NCBI GenBank assembly: GCA_026705345.1
Contig: JAPPAV010000011.1
Coordinates: 1 to 35,186, forward strand
Source: Gammaproteobacteria bacterium
GTDB lineage: Bacteria; Pseudomonadota; Gammaproteobacteria; Pseudomonadales; Azotimanducaceae
Direction: 5' to 3'
Length of the DNA: 35,186 nt
This document shows, piece after piece, positions 7,443 to 16,477 of the stretch; the stretch's first letter is position 1, and every line of letters begins with the position of its first letter. A program made the position numbers and the translations under genes. Below the pieces are notes generated by a model that saw only the letters and a list, made by a program, of their open reading frames with translations, ran no database searches and was not told the DNA's origin.

Positions 7443-8734
7443 CGCGCGGGCGCGATGCCGAACTCCCGCAATGTGTCCTCCACAGTCGGCCTGCCGACCC
7501 GCAGGCGGTCGTCGCTCAAGAGGTACGTGAATACATAGCCGAGACCGAGGATCAGGATGCCGATCAGGAAGCAGTAGATCACCGCGCGGTCGGGATACTG
7601 GTCCTTCAGGTAGCCCACGTACAGCGGCCCGAAGATGCCGGCCGCGGCCCAGGCGGTCAGCATGGCGCCGTAGATCGTCGACATGCGCTTCGAACCGAAC
7701 ACGTCGAGGACGAACGACGGCATCGTCGCGAAGCCGCCGCCGAAGCAAAGCAGCACGTAGCAGACCAGCGCCGAGAAGATCCACGGATCCCGTTCGGTCA
7801 TCAGGATGCCGAACACGAGCATCTGGCTCGCCAGCAGGATTCGGAACACGGCCACCCGACCGAGGCGGTCCGATAGCAACCCCCAAAACAAACGTCCAAC
7901 GCCGTTGCAAAGCGAACTGACGGCGATCAGGGTGGCACCGTTCTTGGCAAGGACCTCGGGTTCAGCGGCGGGATCGAATAACGCCCACACGTCCTGCAGG
8001 AGCGACGACTGGAAGCTGATCACCGCAATGCCGGCCGAGATGTTGAAGAAGAACACCAGCCACATGATCACGAACTCGGCGGACGTGAGGCAGTCGCGTA
8101 GCGGGACGTCGGGTGTCTCGTCGGCGGCGGCCGCGGCGGGCGCGAAATCCGGCGGCGGATCGCTGAGCAGGAGACTCGTGGGCAGGAGGATCAGCGCGAA
8201 GATGATGCCGAACCAGAAGAACATCATCACCAGGTCGGTTTCGGTCCGGAACTCCAGGAACGGCGCCAAGACCTTGCTGAGCAGCAGCGCGCCGACGCCG
8301 AAGCCCATGACGACGACGCCGGTGGCGAGCCCTTTCCGATCGGGAAACCACTTCGCCACCGTGGCCACGGGAGTGACGTAGCCCAGTCCGATGCCGGCGC
8401 CGCCGATGACGCCGTAGCCCAAGTAGAAAAGCCAGAGCTGGTCCAGTTGCAGGGCAAGGCTTGCGATCAGGTAGCCGCCCGCGAACATGGTGCTGCCCGC
8501 CAAGGCGAGCTTGCGCGGACCCAGCTTCGGCAGCATGGCGCCTGCCCAGGCGGCGGAGGTGCCGAGCGCGAAGATCGTGATGCTGAACGCCCAGGCGGTT
8601 TCCGTGAAGGTCCAGCCGAGCTGGCGAACGAGCAGCGTCTGGAAATAGCTCCATGCGTAGACGGTGCCGAGGCAGACCTGCAGGTTCGTGCAGAGCAGCG
8701 CGATGACGACGCGGGGTATGCGCGGAGCGGGCAC
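7439..8734 (-). CDS. MFS transporter, OFA (oxalate/formate antiporter) family
   Basis: This is a 431-residue major facilitator protein with twelve predicted membrane helices and a central cytoplasmic loop after helix 6. The N-terminal segment LGTVYAWSYFQ is the OFA signature, and blocks such as GYGVIGGAGIGLGY, WFPDRKGLATG and GLLSDRLGR are typical of the family. OFA members exchange or take up small carboxylates (oxalate, formate, pyruvate, lactate-like acids), so a carboxylate is the likely cargo, but the substrate cannot be read from sequence. It lies 20 bases after the HAMP gene in a minus-strand operon and overlaps the amidase start by 4 bases. A nickel-dependent LarA-type enzyme acting on hydroxy acids is encoded elsewhere in the window, but no direct link is visible. 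Confidence 0.9.
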   Translation of the reverse strand: MPAPRIPRVVIALLCTNLQVCLGTVYAWSYFQTLLVRQLGWTFTETAWAFSITIFALGTSAAWAGAMLPKLGPRKLALAGSTMFAGGYLIASLALQLDQLWLFYLGYGVIGGAGIGLGYVTPVATVAKWFPDRKGLATGVVVMGFGVGALLLSKVLAPFLEFRTETDLVMMFFWFGIIFALILLPTSLLLSDPPPDFAPAAAAADETPDVPLRDCLTSAEFVIMWLVFFFNISAGIAVISFQSSLLQDVWALFDPAAEPEVLAKNGATLIAVSSLCNGVGRLFWGLLSDRLGRVAVFRILLASQMLVFGILMTERDPWIFSALVCYVLLCFGGGFATMPSFVLDVFGSKRMSTIYGAMLTAWAAAGIFGPLYVGYLKDQYPDRAVIYCFLIGILILGLGYVFTYLLSDDRLRVGRPTVEDTLREFGIAPAR

Positions 8735-8754
8735 GGTCCGGGTGATCTCCGTCG

Positions 8755-9489
8755 CTACCGGTCGCCCGGCGACCGCTGATTGGCGAAGTGCCGGAACAAC
8801 CGCGCGAGGTGGCCGATCTCGTCGTCACGCTCGAGCAGCTCCGGGTTCTCCGGCTCGTCGTCCTTTGCCAGCGACACGGCATAGGCCATAAGCCTCGCCA
8901 TCGGCTTCGCGGCCAGATTGACGAGCCAGATGGCGGCGACGACCCCGATCGCCCCGACGACGACGAACAGCCACATCTGCTGGCCGATGGCGCGCTGGAT
9001 CTTCAGCGCGATGAGGCCCCGGTCCATGCCGACGCGGACGGTTCCGGCGACGCCCGCAAGAATCGGGCTGCCAACTTCCACGAAGTCGCCGAGGCCGGGA
9101 AGCGAGCGCTCTACGGTTTCGGTGCTCAACGCGTCGCCGACGAGTATCTCTTCGGGAATGCCCGGCACGAAGGTGTGGGCGATGAAATCGCCGGATTCGT
9201 TGGCGATGTAGATGTAGCGGATGCCCTGGATTTCGAGGAACTGGTCGATCAGCGACTGCAACGCCGCAAGGTCGCGGTTCAACAGGATGTCGACGCTGGC
9301 ATCGGCGATGGTCTTGGCGATGCCCTTGCTGTTGCTGATGTACTCCTCCGAGAGATGGGTGTCGACCGTGTAGACGTTGAGGATCGACGTCGACAGGCCA
9401 ATCGCCCCGAACAGCATGAACACGCCGAAGACGGTTTTGCGGAAGAGCTTCTTGACCTTGATGTCGGGAACGACGGGGTCATCCGACAT
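8755..9489 (-). CDS. Membrane sensor protein with HAMP domain and no output domain
   Basis: This is a 244-residue protein with a short cytoplasmic start, a first membrane helix at about residues 20-42, an extracytoplasmic domain of about 130 residues (including IQGIRYIYIANESGDFIAHTF, a Cache-like strand pattern), a second helix near residues 172-194 and a HAMP domain (AKPMARLM to DEIGHLARLF). It then stops. Normal relatives continue into a histidine kinase, cyclase, GGDEF or chemoreceptor domain, and none is present here or in the next frame. It overlaps the end of the binding-protein gene by 11 bases, so the two are probably translated together, and the binding protein is a candidate ligand carrier. 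It could be a natural stub or a truncated receptor. Confidence 0.82.
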   Translation of the reverse strand: MSDDPVVPDIKVKKLFRKTVFGVFMLFGAIGLSTSILNVYTVDTHLSEEYISNSKGIAKTIADASVDILLNRDLAALQSLIDQFLEIQGIRYIYIANESGDFIAHTFVPGIPEEILVGDALSTETVERSLPGLGDFVEVGSPILAGVAGTVRVGMDRGLIALKIQRAIGQQMWLFVVVGAIGVVAAIWLVNLAAKPMARLMAYAVSLAKDDEPENPELLERDDEIGHLARLFRHFANQRSPGDR

Positions 9490-10738
9490 TGGCGAACCTC
9501 TTTCCCCAATCGTCCAGGGTGACGAATCGGCCCTGGTCGACGACGGTGTAGTACACGCCTTGCAGACCCTGGCGTCGCTCGGGGCCGAAGGACACCATCT
9601 CGCCGATCCCGATGTCGAAGTCCCGGATGGTGAACACGGCCTGCTCCAGTCCCTTGCGGGAGGGGTTGTCCCCTAGCCGGCGCAGTATTTCGACCATCAG
9701 CTTGGCGTCGAGAAACCCTTCGAGACTCACGAAGCTGTGCGGGAACGGCGTGTATTCCTCGGTCACGAGTTCGGCGGGCACCTCGGGGTTGTACCGGGCC
9801 ATGAAGTCCCGGTACTCCCGAACCGCGGGAATCGTGACGTCCTCGTAGCTCGGCACCACCTGTGAGTTCACCAAGAGATCCGTGTAGCGCTCCGCGTCGT
9901 CCCTACCCTCGGAGAGCAGTTTCAGCATGTTCTCGCTACCGACGAAGGACAGGTTGGCCAACGGCACGCCGTTGAGGCCCATGTCCACCGCATCCCGGGC
10001 AAAGGCCGCACAGGCGGCGTAGGAACCGATGCAGATCACCGCCTCCGGGTTGGCGGCTTTGAGGATGTTCACCTGCTCGCGCATGACGCTCGTGAACTTG
10101 GTGCCGCGCCTGTAGGTCGCCTCGCCGACGATCTGTTCGCCGTGCCGCGATAGCGCCTTGCGGACGCCCGCCCAACCGCTTCGACCGTAGGCGTCCGCTT
10201 GGTAGAAGACGCCGATGCGGCGACGGCCGACGGCCACGAAGTTGTCGACGAGTCCCGCCGTTTCCTGGCCATAGGAAGCCCGCAGGTTGAAGGCGAAGTC
10301 GCCGTAGGGCGGTTCCCGCTGCGGTGCCGCCCCGGTGAACGGGAAGAACAGGTACATGTCACGGTCCTGGAACTTCTTCAGGAGCGGCAGCACCCGGGTC
10401 ACGGTCGGCGTGCCGACGTAGCCGAACAGCAGGAAGACATCATCGTCGAGCATCAGCGTGGTGCTGTTCGTGACGGCCGGGTCGGGCTGGTAGCCGTCGT
10501 CGTAGATCTTCTGGCGGATGGGACGCCCGCCGACACCGCCGGCACGGTTCACATGCTCGAAGTAGGCCATCGCACCCCGGTAAAGCTCGATGCCCAAACC
10601 GCGGGATGGACCGGAGAACGCAGCCGACGTTCCGAGAACGAATTCGTCCTCGCTGACGCCGCCGAAGTCGGTGGCCGCCCGAACGGGAAACCAGGGCGCG
10701 GCCAAGGAGCATGCCAACAGTGTTCGCCTAGTCAGCAT
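9479..10738 (-). CDS. Periplasmic substrate-binding protein, branched-chain amino acid (LivK-like, Peripla_BP_6) family
   Basis: This is a protein of about 419 residues with a twin-arginine-like signal (LTRRTLLACSLAAPWFPVRAA) and a mature type I binding fold. Typical blocks are VLGTSAAFSGPSRGLG at the N-lobe, YFEHVNRAGGVGGRPI, the hinge region with GVFYQADAYGRSG, and the late block KGLEQAVFTIRDFDIGIGE. These are seen in LivK/AmiC-type proteins that bind amino acids, amides or urea. The ATG at 10738 is chosen over an upstream TTG at 10750. No permease or ATPase genes are nearby. Instead the gene overlaps that of a HAMP sensor by 11 bases, which suggests it serves in sensing rather than, or in addition to, transport. 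The ligand is unknown. Confidence 0.88.
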   Translation of the reverse strand: MLTRRTLLACSLAAPWFPVRAATDFGGVSEDEFVLGTSAAFSGPSRGLGIELYRGAMAYFEHVNRAGGVGGRPIRQKIYDDGYQPDPAVTNSTTLMLDDDVFLLFGYVGTPTVTRVLPLLKKFQDRDMYLFFPFTGAAPQREPPYGDFAFNLRASYGQETAGLVDNFVAVGRRRIGVFYQADAYGRSGWAGVRKALSRHGEQIVGEATYRRGTKFTSVMREQVNILKAANPEAVICIGSYAACAAFARDAVDMGLNGVPLANLSFVGSENMLKLLSEGRDDAERYTDLLVNSQVVPSYEDVTIPAVREYRDFMARYNPEVPAELVTEEYTPFPHSFVSLEGFLDAKLMVEILRRLGDNPSRKGLEQAVFTIRDFDIGIGEMVSFGPERRQGLQGVYYTVVDQGRFVTLDDWGKRFANVG

Positions 10739-10860
10739 CTGAACGCGCAACCCCGTTGAGTTGGGCGTACTCTACCGTTTCCGATGGTCGATTTGTTCTT
10801 CGTTGCTTCGGCACGCGACGACCGTTGGTGCGTGGGCTTGGCGGGGGACGACGACCCGAA

Positions 10861-13800
10861 TTGGGCAATCCGATCCAGACGTTTCTTGCGGTGGCTGCGG
10901 CGGAGCTTCGGACGGCGCGGCGCCTTGTGCGCACCTGGGTGTTCACGGCGTTGGCCCTGGGTCTCAATTTGTCGATTTTCGCGTTCTACGCCTACCTGGA
11001 GGCCTCCTATTCGCCCCATCTCTCGGCTGGTCGTCTATCTCCGCGTCTTCTGATGGGTCAGTTCGGCGTCTACCTGCTCATCGCGGTTCTGGCGGGTGGC
11101 ATCTTTCTGGCTTGCGACATGCGGGTACGAAATGAACGTGCTCGTCTTGCCGAGACCTTGGATTCGAGGCCCCCGTCGAACCTCGTTGTCGTGGCCGGGC
11201 AAGTTGCCGCGTTGGCAATAACGGCTTGGTTGACCGTCGTCGCCGCGCTCGTCGTGGTTCAGTTTTTCGGAATAGCCGCTGTCGGGCTCTGGGGTGTCGA
11301 CAGTACCGTCGCACCCGTCTCCCTGTTGTCGTTTGCACTGGTCGATACGCTCCCGGCGTTGCTGTTTTGGTGCTCGACACTGGCGCTGTTGGCCGCAGCC
11401 CTGCGAAAACGCCTGCTCGTCGCCGTGGCCGCATCAGCAATCTTGGGACTCGTGGTTTGGTGTGCGCCCCGTATTCCCGTCTACCTAGTTGACGCGCTCG
11501 TACCCGTGTCGAATTTCGCCGACTTCGGGTCCGACCTTGCGCCGCGCTTTGCGAGCATTGAGACCTTGTTGCAGCGTATCTCGATACTGGTGGGCGCCAC
11601 AGGACTGGTGGCCATAGCCGCGGCCCTCCACCCGCGCACTGACGGGCTTCGGCGGCGTCATCTGGTCTGGGGTGTTGGGCTGACTACCTTGGGTGCGGTC
11701 GGGATTGCACTCCTCCTTGAACATGCCATGGCGGGGATGGCATTGCGGGAAGATTGGCTTGCCCTACACAGTCGCGCGGCCAGCGAGGAGGCGACCACAC
11801 GCCCGGACGTCGAGCGGTTGAGCGGTGAGGTGGTCGTCGAACCGGGATCGATGCTGGCGTTGGATGTGTCGATGACACTCTCGGTGCCGGAAACGGCCCG
11901 AGAGCTGCATGCCTTGGTGTTCAGCCTCAATCCCGGTCTCCGCGCGACGGCGGTAAGCCTAGACGGTGTGGAAGCCGAATTCGCTCACCAACACGGGTTG
12001 TTGTCCGTCGCCTTGGCGACGCCCATGCAGGCGGGATCCAGAGCAGTGCTCTCCTTGCGCGCAGCGGGGGTGCCCGATGGGCGGTTCGCCTATCTCGATG
12101 GCGAGATCGACCCGTTGCGAAAGTCGGCGAGCAACCGGATCGCATCGTTGGGGCGGGAAGCAGCGATATTCGAGGACGCGTATGTCGCGCTGATGCCAGC
12201 GGTTCACTGGCTGCCCGCTGCGGGCGCGAACGTGCACCGGGACGATCCGGCTCAGCGAACGCGTGACTTTTTCGAGGTCGAACTCACCATTCACGCGCCA
12301 CGAGACTGGTTGGTGGTTGCCGTGGGGCGGCGGCAGCTGGTCGAACCGGGGGTATTCCGTTTCGAATCGAGAGTGCCGGTTTCCGAAGTGGGATTGTTCG
12401 CTTCGCGTTTCATGAGACGGGCCATCGAGGTCGACGGTGTCGAGGTGGAGTTGCTCATGCACGCGGCGCATTCGGATGTGGGGGACCTTTTTGCGAACGC
12501 GGGCGACGTGTTGGGTCCGCGCCTCGAGGAAATGCAACGCCGTTTGAAAGATCACGGCGTCGGCTATCCCTTCGACAGCCTCAGCGTCGTTGAAGTGCCG
12601 ATGCGGCTGCGCGCCTACCGGGGCGGATGGCGTTTGGAAACCCAACGGGGACCGCCGAGCGTGATAGTGCTTAGTGAATACGCCCGCGTACAGATCCCTT
12701 GGACACACCGCTTGATCAAACGGTACTGGCGTGGCGACATGGACGACGCCGAGTTCACGATGACCTGGTTGTGGAACCTTGTCGACGACTTGGACATCCT
12801 AGCCAAGTACACGCCCAACCTCCTGGCAACGACGGGAGCGAGTCGCGAGGGCGCCGCGGCGCTCGACGCCGTTTGCCGGGAACTCGCCTTAGCGCTGCTG
12901 ATTGGCGAGACGCCGCAGTTCCCGGAGATCGCCAACTCCGCCCACGCCATGGACGGTGAGGACGGCCTAGGCGGTCTCTTGGCCGGGATGCTGGCGGTGC
13001 TCGTCGCCGACGACATGGGGCCGGTCTTCGGCCACTCGCTGAGTTTCTCTGATCGCCCCCAGGTCTGGGAGCACGCGTTTGTCACGCCACTCTCCGATCT
13101 CCAGGCGAGCGGCGCGGCGAGTCCAGCGGTGGACGTGCTCGCCCTCAAGGGTTCCCGCGTGGCCGATGCAGTTCTCGATCGGTTCGGGCATGAAAAGGCG
13201 GGTGCGCTACTCGCCGGTCTGCGCCGGGGATATGCCGGGCGTGCCTTTACGGGGGAAGACTTCGCGTCCGTTGGCGAGGAAGTTGGTGTCGACATTGAAT
13301 CCCTGCTCGGCGACTGGCTACGTTCGACGTCGGCGCCTGGGTTCCTGGCGTCCCAGGTGGATGTCGTTCGTTTGCGGGACGACGACGCGGGCAATTCCCG
13401 GTATCAAGCCCGCGTTCACGTTCGCAACGACGAGCCGGTTCTTGGTGCCGTGTTCCTCGGCGTGGACCGTCAAGCCTGGATGGAACGGACTGAAGCGTTT
13501 CCGGTGGTCGGCAATTCGTCGGTCGAAATCGGCATGGTCATGCCGGAGCCGCCATCGCAACTCTGGCTGCACACCTATTTTTCCAGGAACCGCATTCCGG
13601 TTCGCCTCGATCTTCCGGCCGATGTGGACCACACGGCGGAGCAGACCGCGACACTCATTGGCGCTAGGCCGAGCGACTGGAAACCGGCGGCCCCGGACGG
13701 CATCGTCATCGACGACCTTGACCCGGGATTCGTCGTCGAGCCAGCCGGTGCGGTTCGGCGAGGCGGCGTCATGGCCCGTTTCCGCCCGAAACTTCAGTTC

Positions 13801-14265
13801 GACCGGGGCCTACCCCAGTACACCTGGGCTCTTGGGGCCGAGCTTGACGGTATGTGGATTCGTCGGGAAGCACCGTCCAGTTGGGGCAAGTATCGTCGCA
13901 CGATGGCCCTGTCGGTGGCTGGCAACGGAGATCGTCGCGTCGCATTCGCCGCCGACTTGGCCGGGGGTCGATGGAGGCTCGACTTCCACGTACCGCGGGA
14001 TCCTCTGCCGCAGTTGCCCGGTGAAAACTACGCCGAGCCTTCGTTTCTCGGTCAACTGGGCCGTTACGAAGTGTGGCTCCGGACTGCTGCGGGGGACACT
14101 TCCATCGAATTCGATGGCTCTGCGGCAGCTCAAGGATGGAACAGGCTCGGGGTATACGAGCTGTCGGGCGGTCCCGTTGATGTGGTCGTCTCCAACCGCA
14201 CCACGGGCGACCTGGTGATCGCCGATGCGGTCCGCTGGCAGCCGGTGTCCGCCAAGGGCTCCTGA
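10861..14265 (+). CDS. Fusion of ABC-2 type permease, M1-peptidase-like domain without HExxH, and golvesin-like C-terminal domain
   Basis: This is a protein of about 1134 residues. Residues 1 to about 300 form an ABC-2 permease-like membrane domain of several helices, starting with LGNPIQTFLAVAAAELRTARR. A further helix near residue 285 is followed by a long extracytoplasmic part resembling M1 aminopeptidases fused to ABC permeases, yet no HExxH zinc motif or downstream Glu is visible, so proteolysis is unlikely. The last ~130 residues (WGKYRRTM, LGQLGRYEVWLR, GWNRLGVYEL, VIADAVRW) match the golvesin/xanthan-lyase-type carbohydrate-binding-like beta domain. No ATPase gene is adjacent. The start is uncertain: TTG 10861 gives a typical ABC-2 N-terminus behind a GGGGGA, while TTG 10756 would leave 17 bases to the divergent gene. 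Domain calls for the middle part are moderate. Confidence 0.7.
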   Translation: MGNPIQTFLAVAAAELRTARRLVRTWVFTALALGLNLSIFAFYAYLEASYSPHLSAGRLSPRLLMGQFGVYLLIAVLAGGIFLACDMRVRNERARLAETLDSRPPSNLVVVAGQVAALAITAWLTVVAALVVVQFFGIAAVGLWGVDSTVAPVSLLSFALVDTLPALLFWCSTLALLAAALRKRLLVAVAASAILGLVVWCAPRIPVYLVDALVPVSNFADFGSDLAPRFASIETLLQRISILVGATGLVAIAAALHPRTDGLRRRHLVWGVGLTTLGAVGIALLLEHAMAGMALREDWLALHSRAASEEATTRPDVERLSGEVVVEPGSMLALDVSMTLSVPETARELHALVFSLNPGLRATAVSLDGVEAEFAHQHGLLSVALATPMQAGSRAVLSLRAAGVPDGRFAYLDGEIDPLRKSASNRIASLGREAAIFEDAYVALMPAVHWLPAAGANVHRDDPAQRTRDFFEVELTIHAPRDWLVVAVGRRQLVEPGVFRFESRVPVSEVGLFASRFMRRAIEVDGVEVELLMHAAHSDVGDLFANAGDVLGPRLEEMQRRLKDHGVGYPFDSLSVVEVPMRLRAYRGGWRLETQRGPPSVIVLSEYARVQIPWTHRLIKRYWRGDMDDAEFTMTWLWNLVDDLDILAKYTPNLLATTGASREGAAALDAVCRELALALLIGETPQFPEIANSAHAMDGEDGLGGLLAGMLAVLVADDMGPVFGHSLSFSDRPQVWEHAFVTPLSDLQASGAASPAVDVLALKGSRVADAVLDRFGHEKAGALLAGLRRGYAGRAFTGEDFASVGEEVGVDIESLLGDWLRSTSAPGFLASQVDVVRLRDDDAGNSRYQARVHVRNDEPVLGAVFLGVDRQAWMERTEAFPVVGNSSVEIGMVMPEPPSQLWLHTYFSRNRIPVRLDLPADVDHTAEQTATLIGARPSDWKPAAPDGIVIDDLDPGFVVEPAGAVRRGGVMARFRPKLQFDRGLPQYTWALGAELDGMWIRREAPSSWGKYRRTMALSVAGNGDRRVAFAADLAGGRWRLDFHVPRDPLPQLPGENYAEPSFLGQLGRYEVWLRTAAGDTSIEFDGSAAAQGWNRLGVYELSGGPVDVVVSNRTTGDLVIADAVRWQPVSAKGS

Positions 14266-14270
14266 CGCGT

Positions 14271-14283
14271 GGAGTCACACTCC
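14271..14283. terminator. Small hairpin between convergent genes
   Basis: GGAGT-CAC-ACTCC forms a 5-bp stem with a 3-base loop, 5 bases after the stop of the large fusion gene and just before the end of the MATE gene. There is no T-tract. It is the only structure in the 22-base gap, so it is a weak terminator candidate. Confidence 0.3.
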
Positions 14284-14287
14284 GCTA

Positions 14288-15805
14288 TCAAGCCGCCAGG
14301 GTGGCGGTAGCAGACCTTTTGTTGGCGTTGCGTTTTGCGATGCCGCGCCGTACCGCCATCCGGTTCCAGTACCAGCCGCCGACGCCGAGCACCACGTTCG
14401 AGAAAGCCGTCGCCAGGAAGATGCCGACGAAACCCCACAGGTAATTGCCTAGAATCGCGAGCGGCGCGTAGAACGCCAGCGAGCGCAGAATCGAGAGCAC
14501 CAGCGGCGGCAGGGGCTGGCCGAGGGCGTTGAAGCAGTAGGTCGCCACGTGCATGACGCCCATGAAGCCGATGGACAGCGGCATGATCAGGAAGAACACG
14601 CCCGCGACCATGACCACGGTGGGATCGGAGTCGATGGCGCGCACGATCGTCTCGCCCACCAATGCCAACACAACGAAGGTCACCACACCCCAACCCAAAC
14701 AGAAGAAGTTGACCTGGCGGAGCGCCACGCGCACGCGTTGGTAGTTCTCAGCCCCCCAGTTCTGGCCGACAAATGGGGCGATCGAGGACGACGCGGACCA
14801 GATGACCATGTGCACCAGCGTCTCCACGCGGGACGCGACGGTATACCCCGCAACGACTTCGTCACCGTGACCGGCGAGCAGCCGCGTGATGACCAGCATG
14901 GAGATCGGGAACGTCAGGCTGCTGAGTGTGGCGGGCCCGCCGACGTGCAGGATCGCTCCCCAGGATTTGCCGAGGTCGGTCAGCGACCAGCTGATCATCC
15001 GCACCCGCAGGAGGATCACGAGGTAGAGCGCGACGCTGAAGATCCTAGATGCCACGTACGCCCAGGCTGCGCCGGCGACGCCGAGATCCGGGAAGCCGAA
15101 CAGCCCGAAGATCAACAAGGGAGCGATGCCGATCTGCAGGACGGAGCCTCCCGCCATGACCAGCCCGGGACTCTTGGCGCTGCCGGTGGCGCGCAACAGC
15201 GTCGACCCCACCATGGACAGCATGAACAGCGGGAAGCCCAGCATGTAGATGCGCAGGTATTCGGTGGACATGGCCCGGACTTCCCCCGCCGCCCCGAGCA
15301 GCGTGAGCAAATCCTGGGCGAACACCAGTCCGAATGCGCTGATCGCGACGCTGACCAGGAACACCAGCAGTTGCGCGTGGGTGACCAAACGCGCTGCTTG
15401 GGCGCGGTCACCGGCACCGTACACGCGGGCGATCACGGAAGACGCGCCGGTGCCGATGCCGCTGGCGAACGCGAACAGGAACATCGAGATGGGGAATGCA
15501 AACCCCATTGCGGCCAGCGCCTCGGTACCGAGGATGCCGAGGTACGCGGCTTCCGCCATCCGGGCGCCGATCATCGACACGGAACCGAGCGCCATGAAGG
15601 AACCGAGGTGGATCAGGTGCCCGGCGACGCTGCCCTCGGTGAAACCGGCATAGCGGACGCGGTCGGAAGCGTCGTCGTCGTTGTCCGTGGCAGGCGGGTC
15701 CGGCTCGGGATCGTCCCGCGAGGCGTTGCGCGTCTTCGGCGGGCGCCGACGCCGACGCTGGGCGGCACCGCGATCATCCTTGGTCGACGGCAGTCCCTTG
15801 GGCAT
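14288..15805 (-). CDS. MATE family multidrug/toxin efflux transporter
   Basis: This is a cation-coupled exporter of about 505 residues with twelve membrane helices in two related halves. Family blocks include GTEALAAMGFAFPI in the first half, the loop SSVIARVYGAGDR, YLRIYMLGFPLFML, and IAPFVGQNWGAENYQR in the second half. The N-terminus carries about 50 extra residues rich in Arg, Pro and Asp (RRRRRPP and DNDDDASD) that are expected to be disordered and cytoplasmic. The ATG at 15805 is preferred, and an ATG at 15859 would add 18 residues that do not look like protein. No good ribosome-binding site distinguishes them. MATE proteins export drugs, cationic dyes or metabolites with Na+ or H+. The substrate is not predictable. 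Confidence 0.9.
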   Translation of the reverse strand: MPKGLPSTKDDRGAAQRRRRRPPKTRNASRDDPEPDPPATDNDDDASDRVRYAGFTEGSVAGHLIHLGSFMALGSVSMIGARMAEAAYLGILGTEALAAMGFAFPISMFLFAFASGIGTGASSVIARVYGAGDRAQAARLVTHAQLLVFLVSVAISAFGLVFAQDLLTLLGAAGEVRAMSTEYLRIYMLGFPLFMLSMVGSTLLRATGSAKSPGLVMAGGSVLQIGIAPLLIFGLFGFPDLGVAGAAWAYVASRIFSVALYLVILLRVRMISWSLTDLGKSWGAILHVGGPATLSSLTFPISMLVITRLLAGHGDEVVAGYTVASRVETLVHMVIWSASSSIAPFVGQNWGAENYQRVRVALRQVNFFCLGWGVVTFVVLALVGETIVRAIDSDPTVVMVAGVFFLIMPLSIGFMGVMHVATYCFNALGQPLPPLVLSILRSLAFYAPLAILGNYLWGFVGIFLATAFSNVVLGVGGWYWNRMAVRRGIAKRNANKRSATATLAA

Positions 15806-15921
15806 GGAAGACAAGCAACGCTTCGGACAAACCGTTAATCGTACACCCAATAGGTTCATACGCCGGGGCGGCTTACTAGCGCTCGGCCACCCGAAAACGA
15901 TCCTCTAGCCAGTCTCGTCTG

Positions 15922-15951
15922 ACCAAATGACAACCGTACTATGCGTTTGGT
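15922..15951. promoter_or_regulatory. Inverted repeat upstream of the MntA/HepT genes
   Basis: ACCAAA (15922-15927) and TTTGGT (15946-15951) face each other across 18 bases, and GGTGCACC (15949-15956) is an 8-bp palindrome overlapping the right arm. This lies about 100 bases before the mntA start in the gap to the divergent MATE gene. It could be an operator for autoregulation, but this is only a pattern. Confidence 0.25.
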
Positions 15952-16048
15952 GCACCCAATGCGAGTTAGACATCCGGTCGGTTGTGGGGGTGGAAACTTG
16001 CCTCAATGCAGACCAACATGACCCCGTTCCACCGTAGGCGGTGCCGAG

Positions 16049-16477
16049 ATGGTTGGACCCAGACAACTCGACGAACAAGCCATCGTCGCGAACGTTCGCG
16101 AGGCCTTCCCGGAGATCCAAGGGATCTACCTGTTCGGCTCGTACGCCGACGGGACGCAACGGCCCGGTAGCGACGTGGATCTGGCGCTCCTGTTTCGGCC
16201 GTCGGACCAAAGGAGCACTAGGAATCTGCCTATGCACCCATTGAGTGCGCGTTTGCACGGGCTCGCCGGGTGCAATTTCGACTTGGTCGATCTCCGGCGG
16301 GCGTCAACGGTTCTGCAGAAGGAAGTCGTGATGCTCGGACGCCGTATCTACTGTGCCGATGAAACGGCGGCGGACGAGTTCGACGTAGGTGCGATGTCTC
16401 GCTACCAGAAGCTAAACGAAGAACGAGCGGGAATCCTCGAACAGTTTCGGAAGACGGGTCGGGCATACGACGTGTGA
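16049..16477 (+). CDS. mntA: MNT-domain nucleotidyltransferase antitoxin (MntA)
   Basis: This is a 142-residue minimal nucleotidyltransferase. The motif GSYADGTQRPGSDVD (residues 30-44) fits the GSx10DxD signature of MntA proteins exactly, with D42 and D44 as metal ligands. In studied HEPN/MNT pairs MntA adds AMP groups to a Tyr of the HEPN toxin and so silences it. A third acidic residue probably lies in the block FDLVDLRRA. The stop overlaps the GTG start of hepT by 4 bases (GTGA), the order antitoxin then toxin. The gene is divergent from MATE and reads toward the AddAB-like operon. Family and motif are clear. Confidence 0.92.
   Translation: MVGPRQLDEQAIVANVREAFPEIQGIYLFGSYADGTQRPGSDVDLALLFRPSDQRSTRNLPMHPLSARLHGLAGCNFDLVDLRRASTVLQKEVVMLGRRIYCADETAADEFDVGAMSRYQKLNEERAGILEQFRKTGRAYDV

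Noticed and set aside
14549-15838. Long open frame on the plus strand opposite the MATE gene
   Set aside because: The product is a His-, Asp- and Glu-rich low-complexity sequence, and the MATE protein on the other strand has membrane helices and family blocks throughout.
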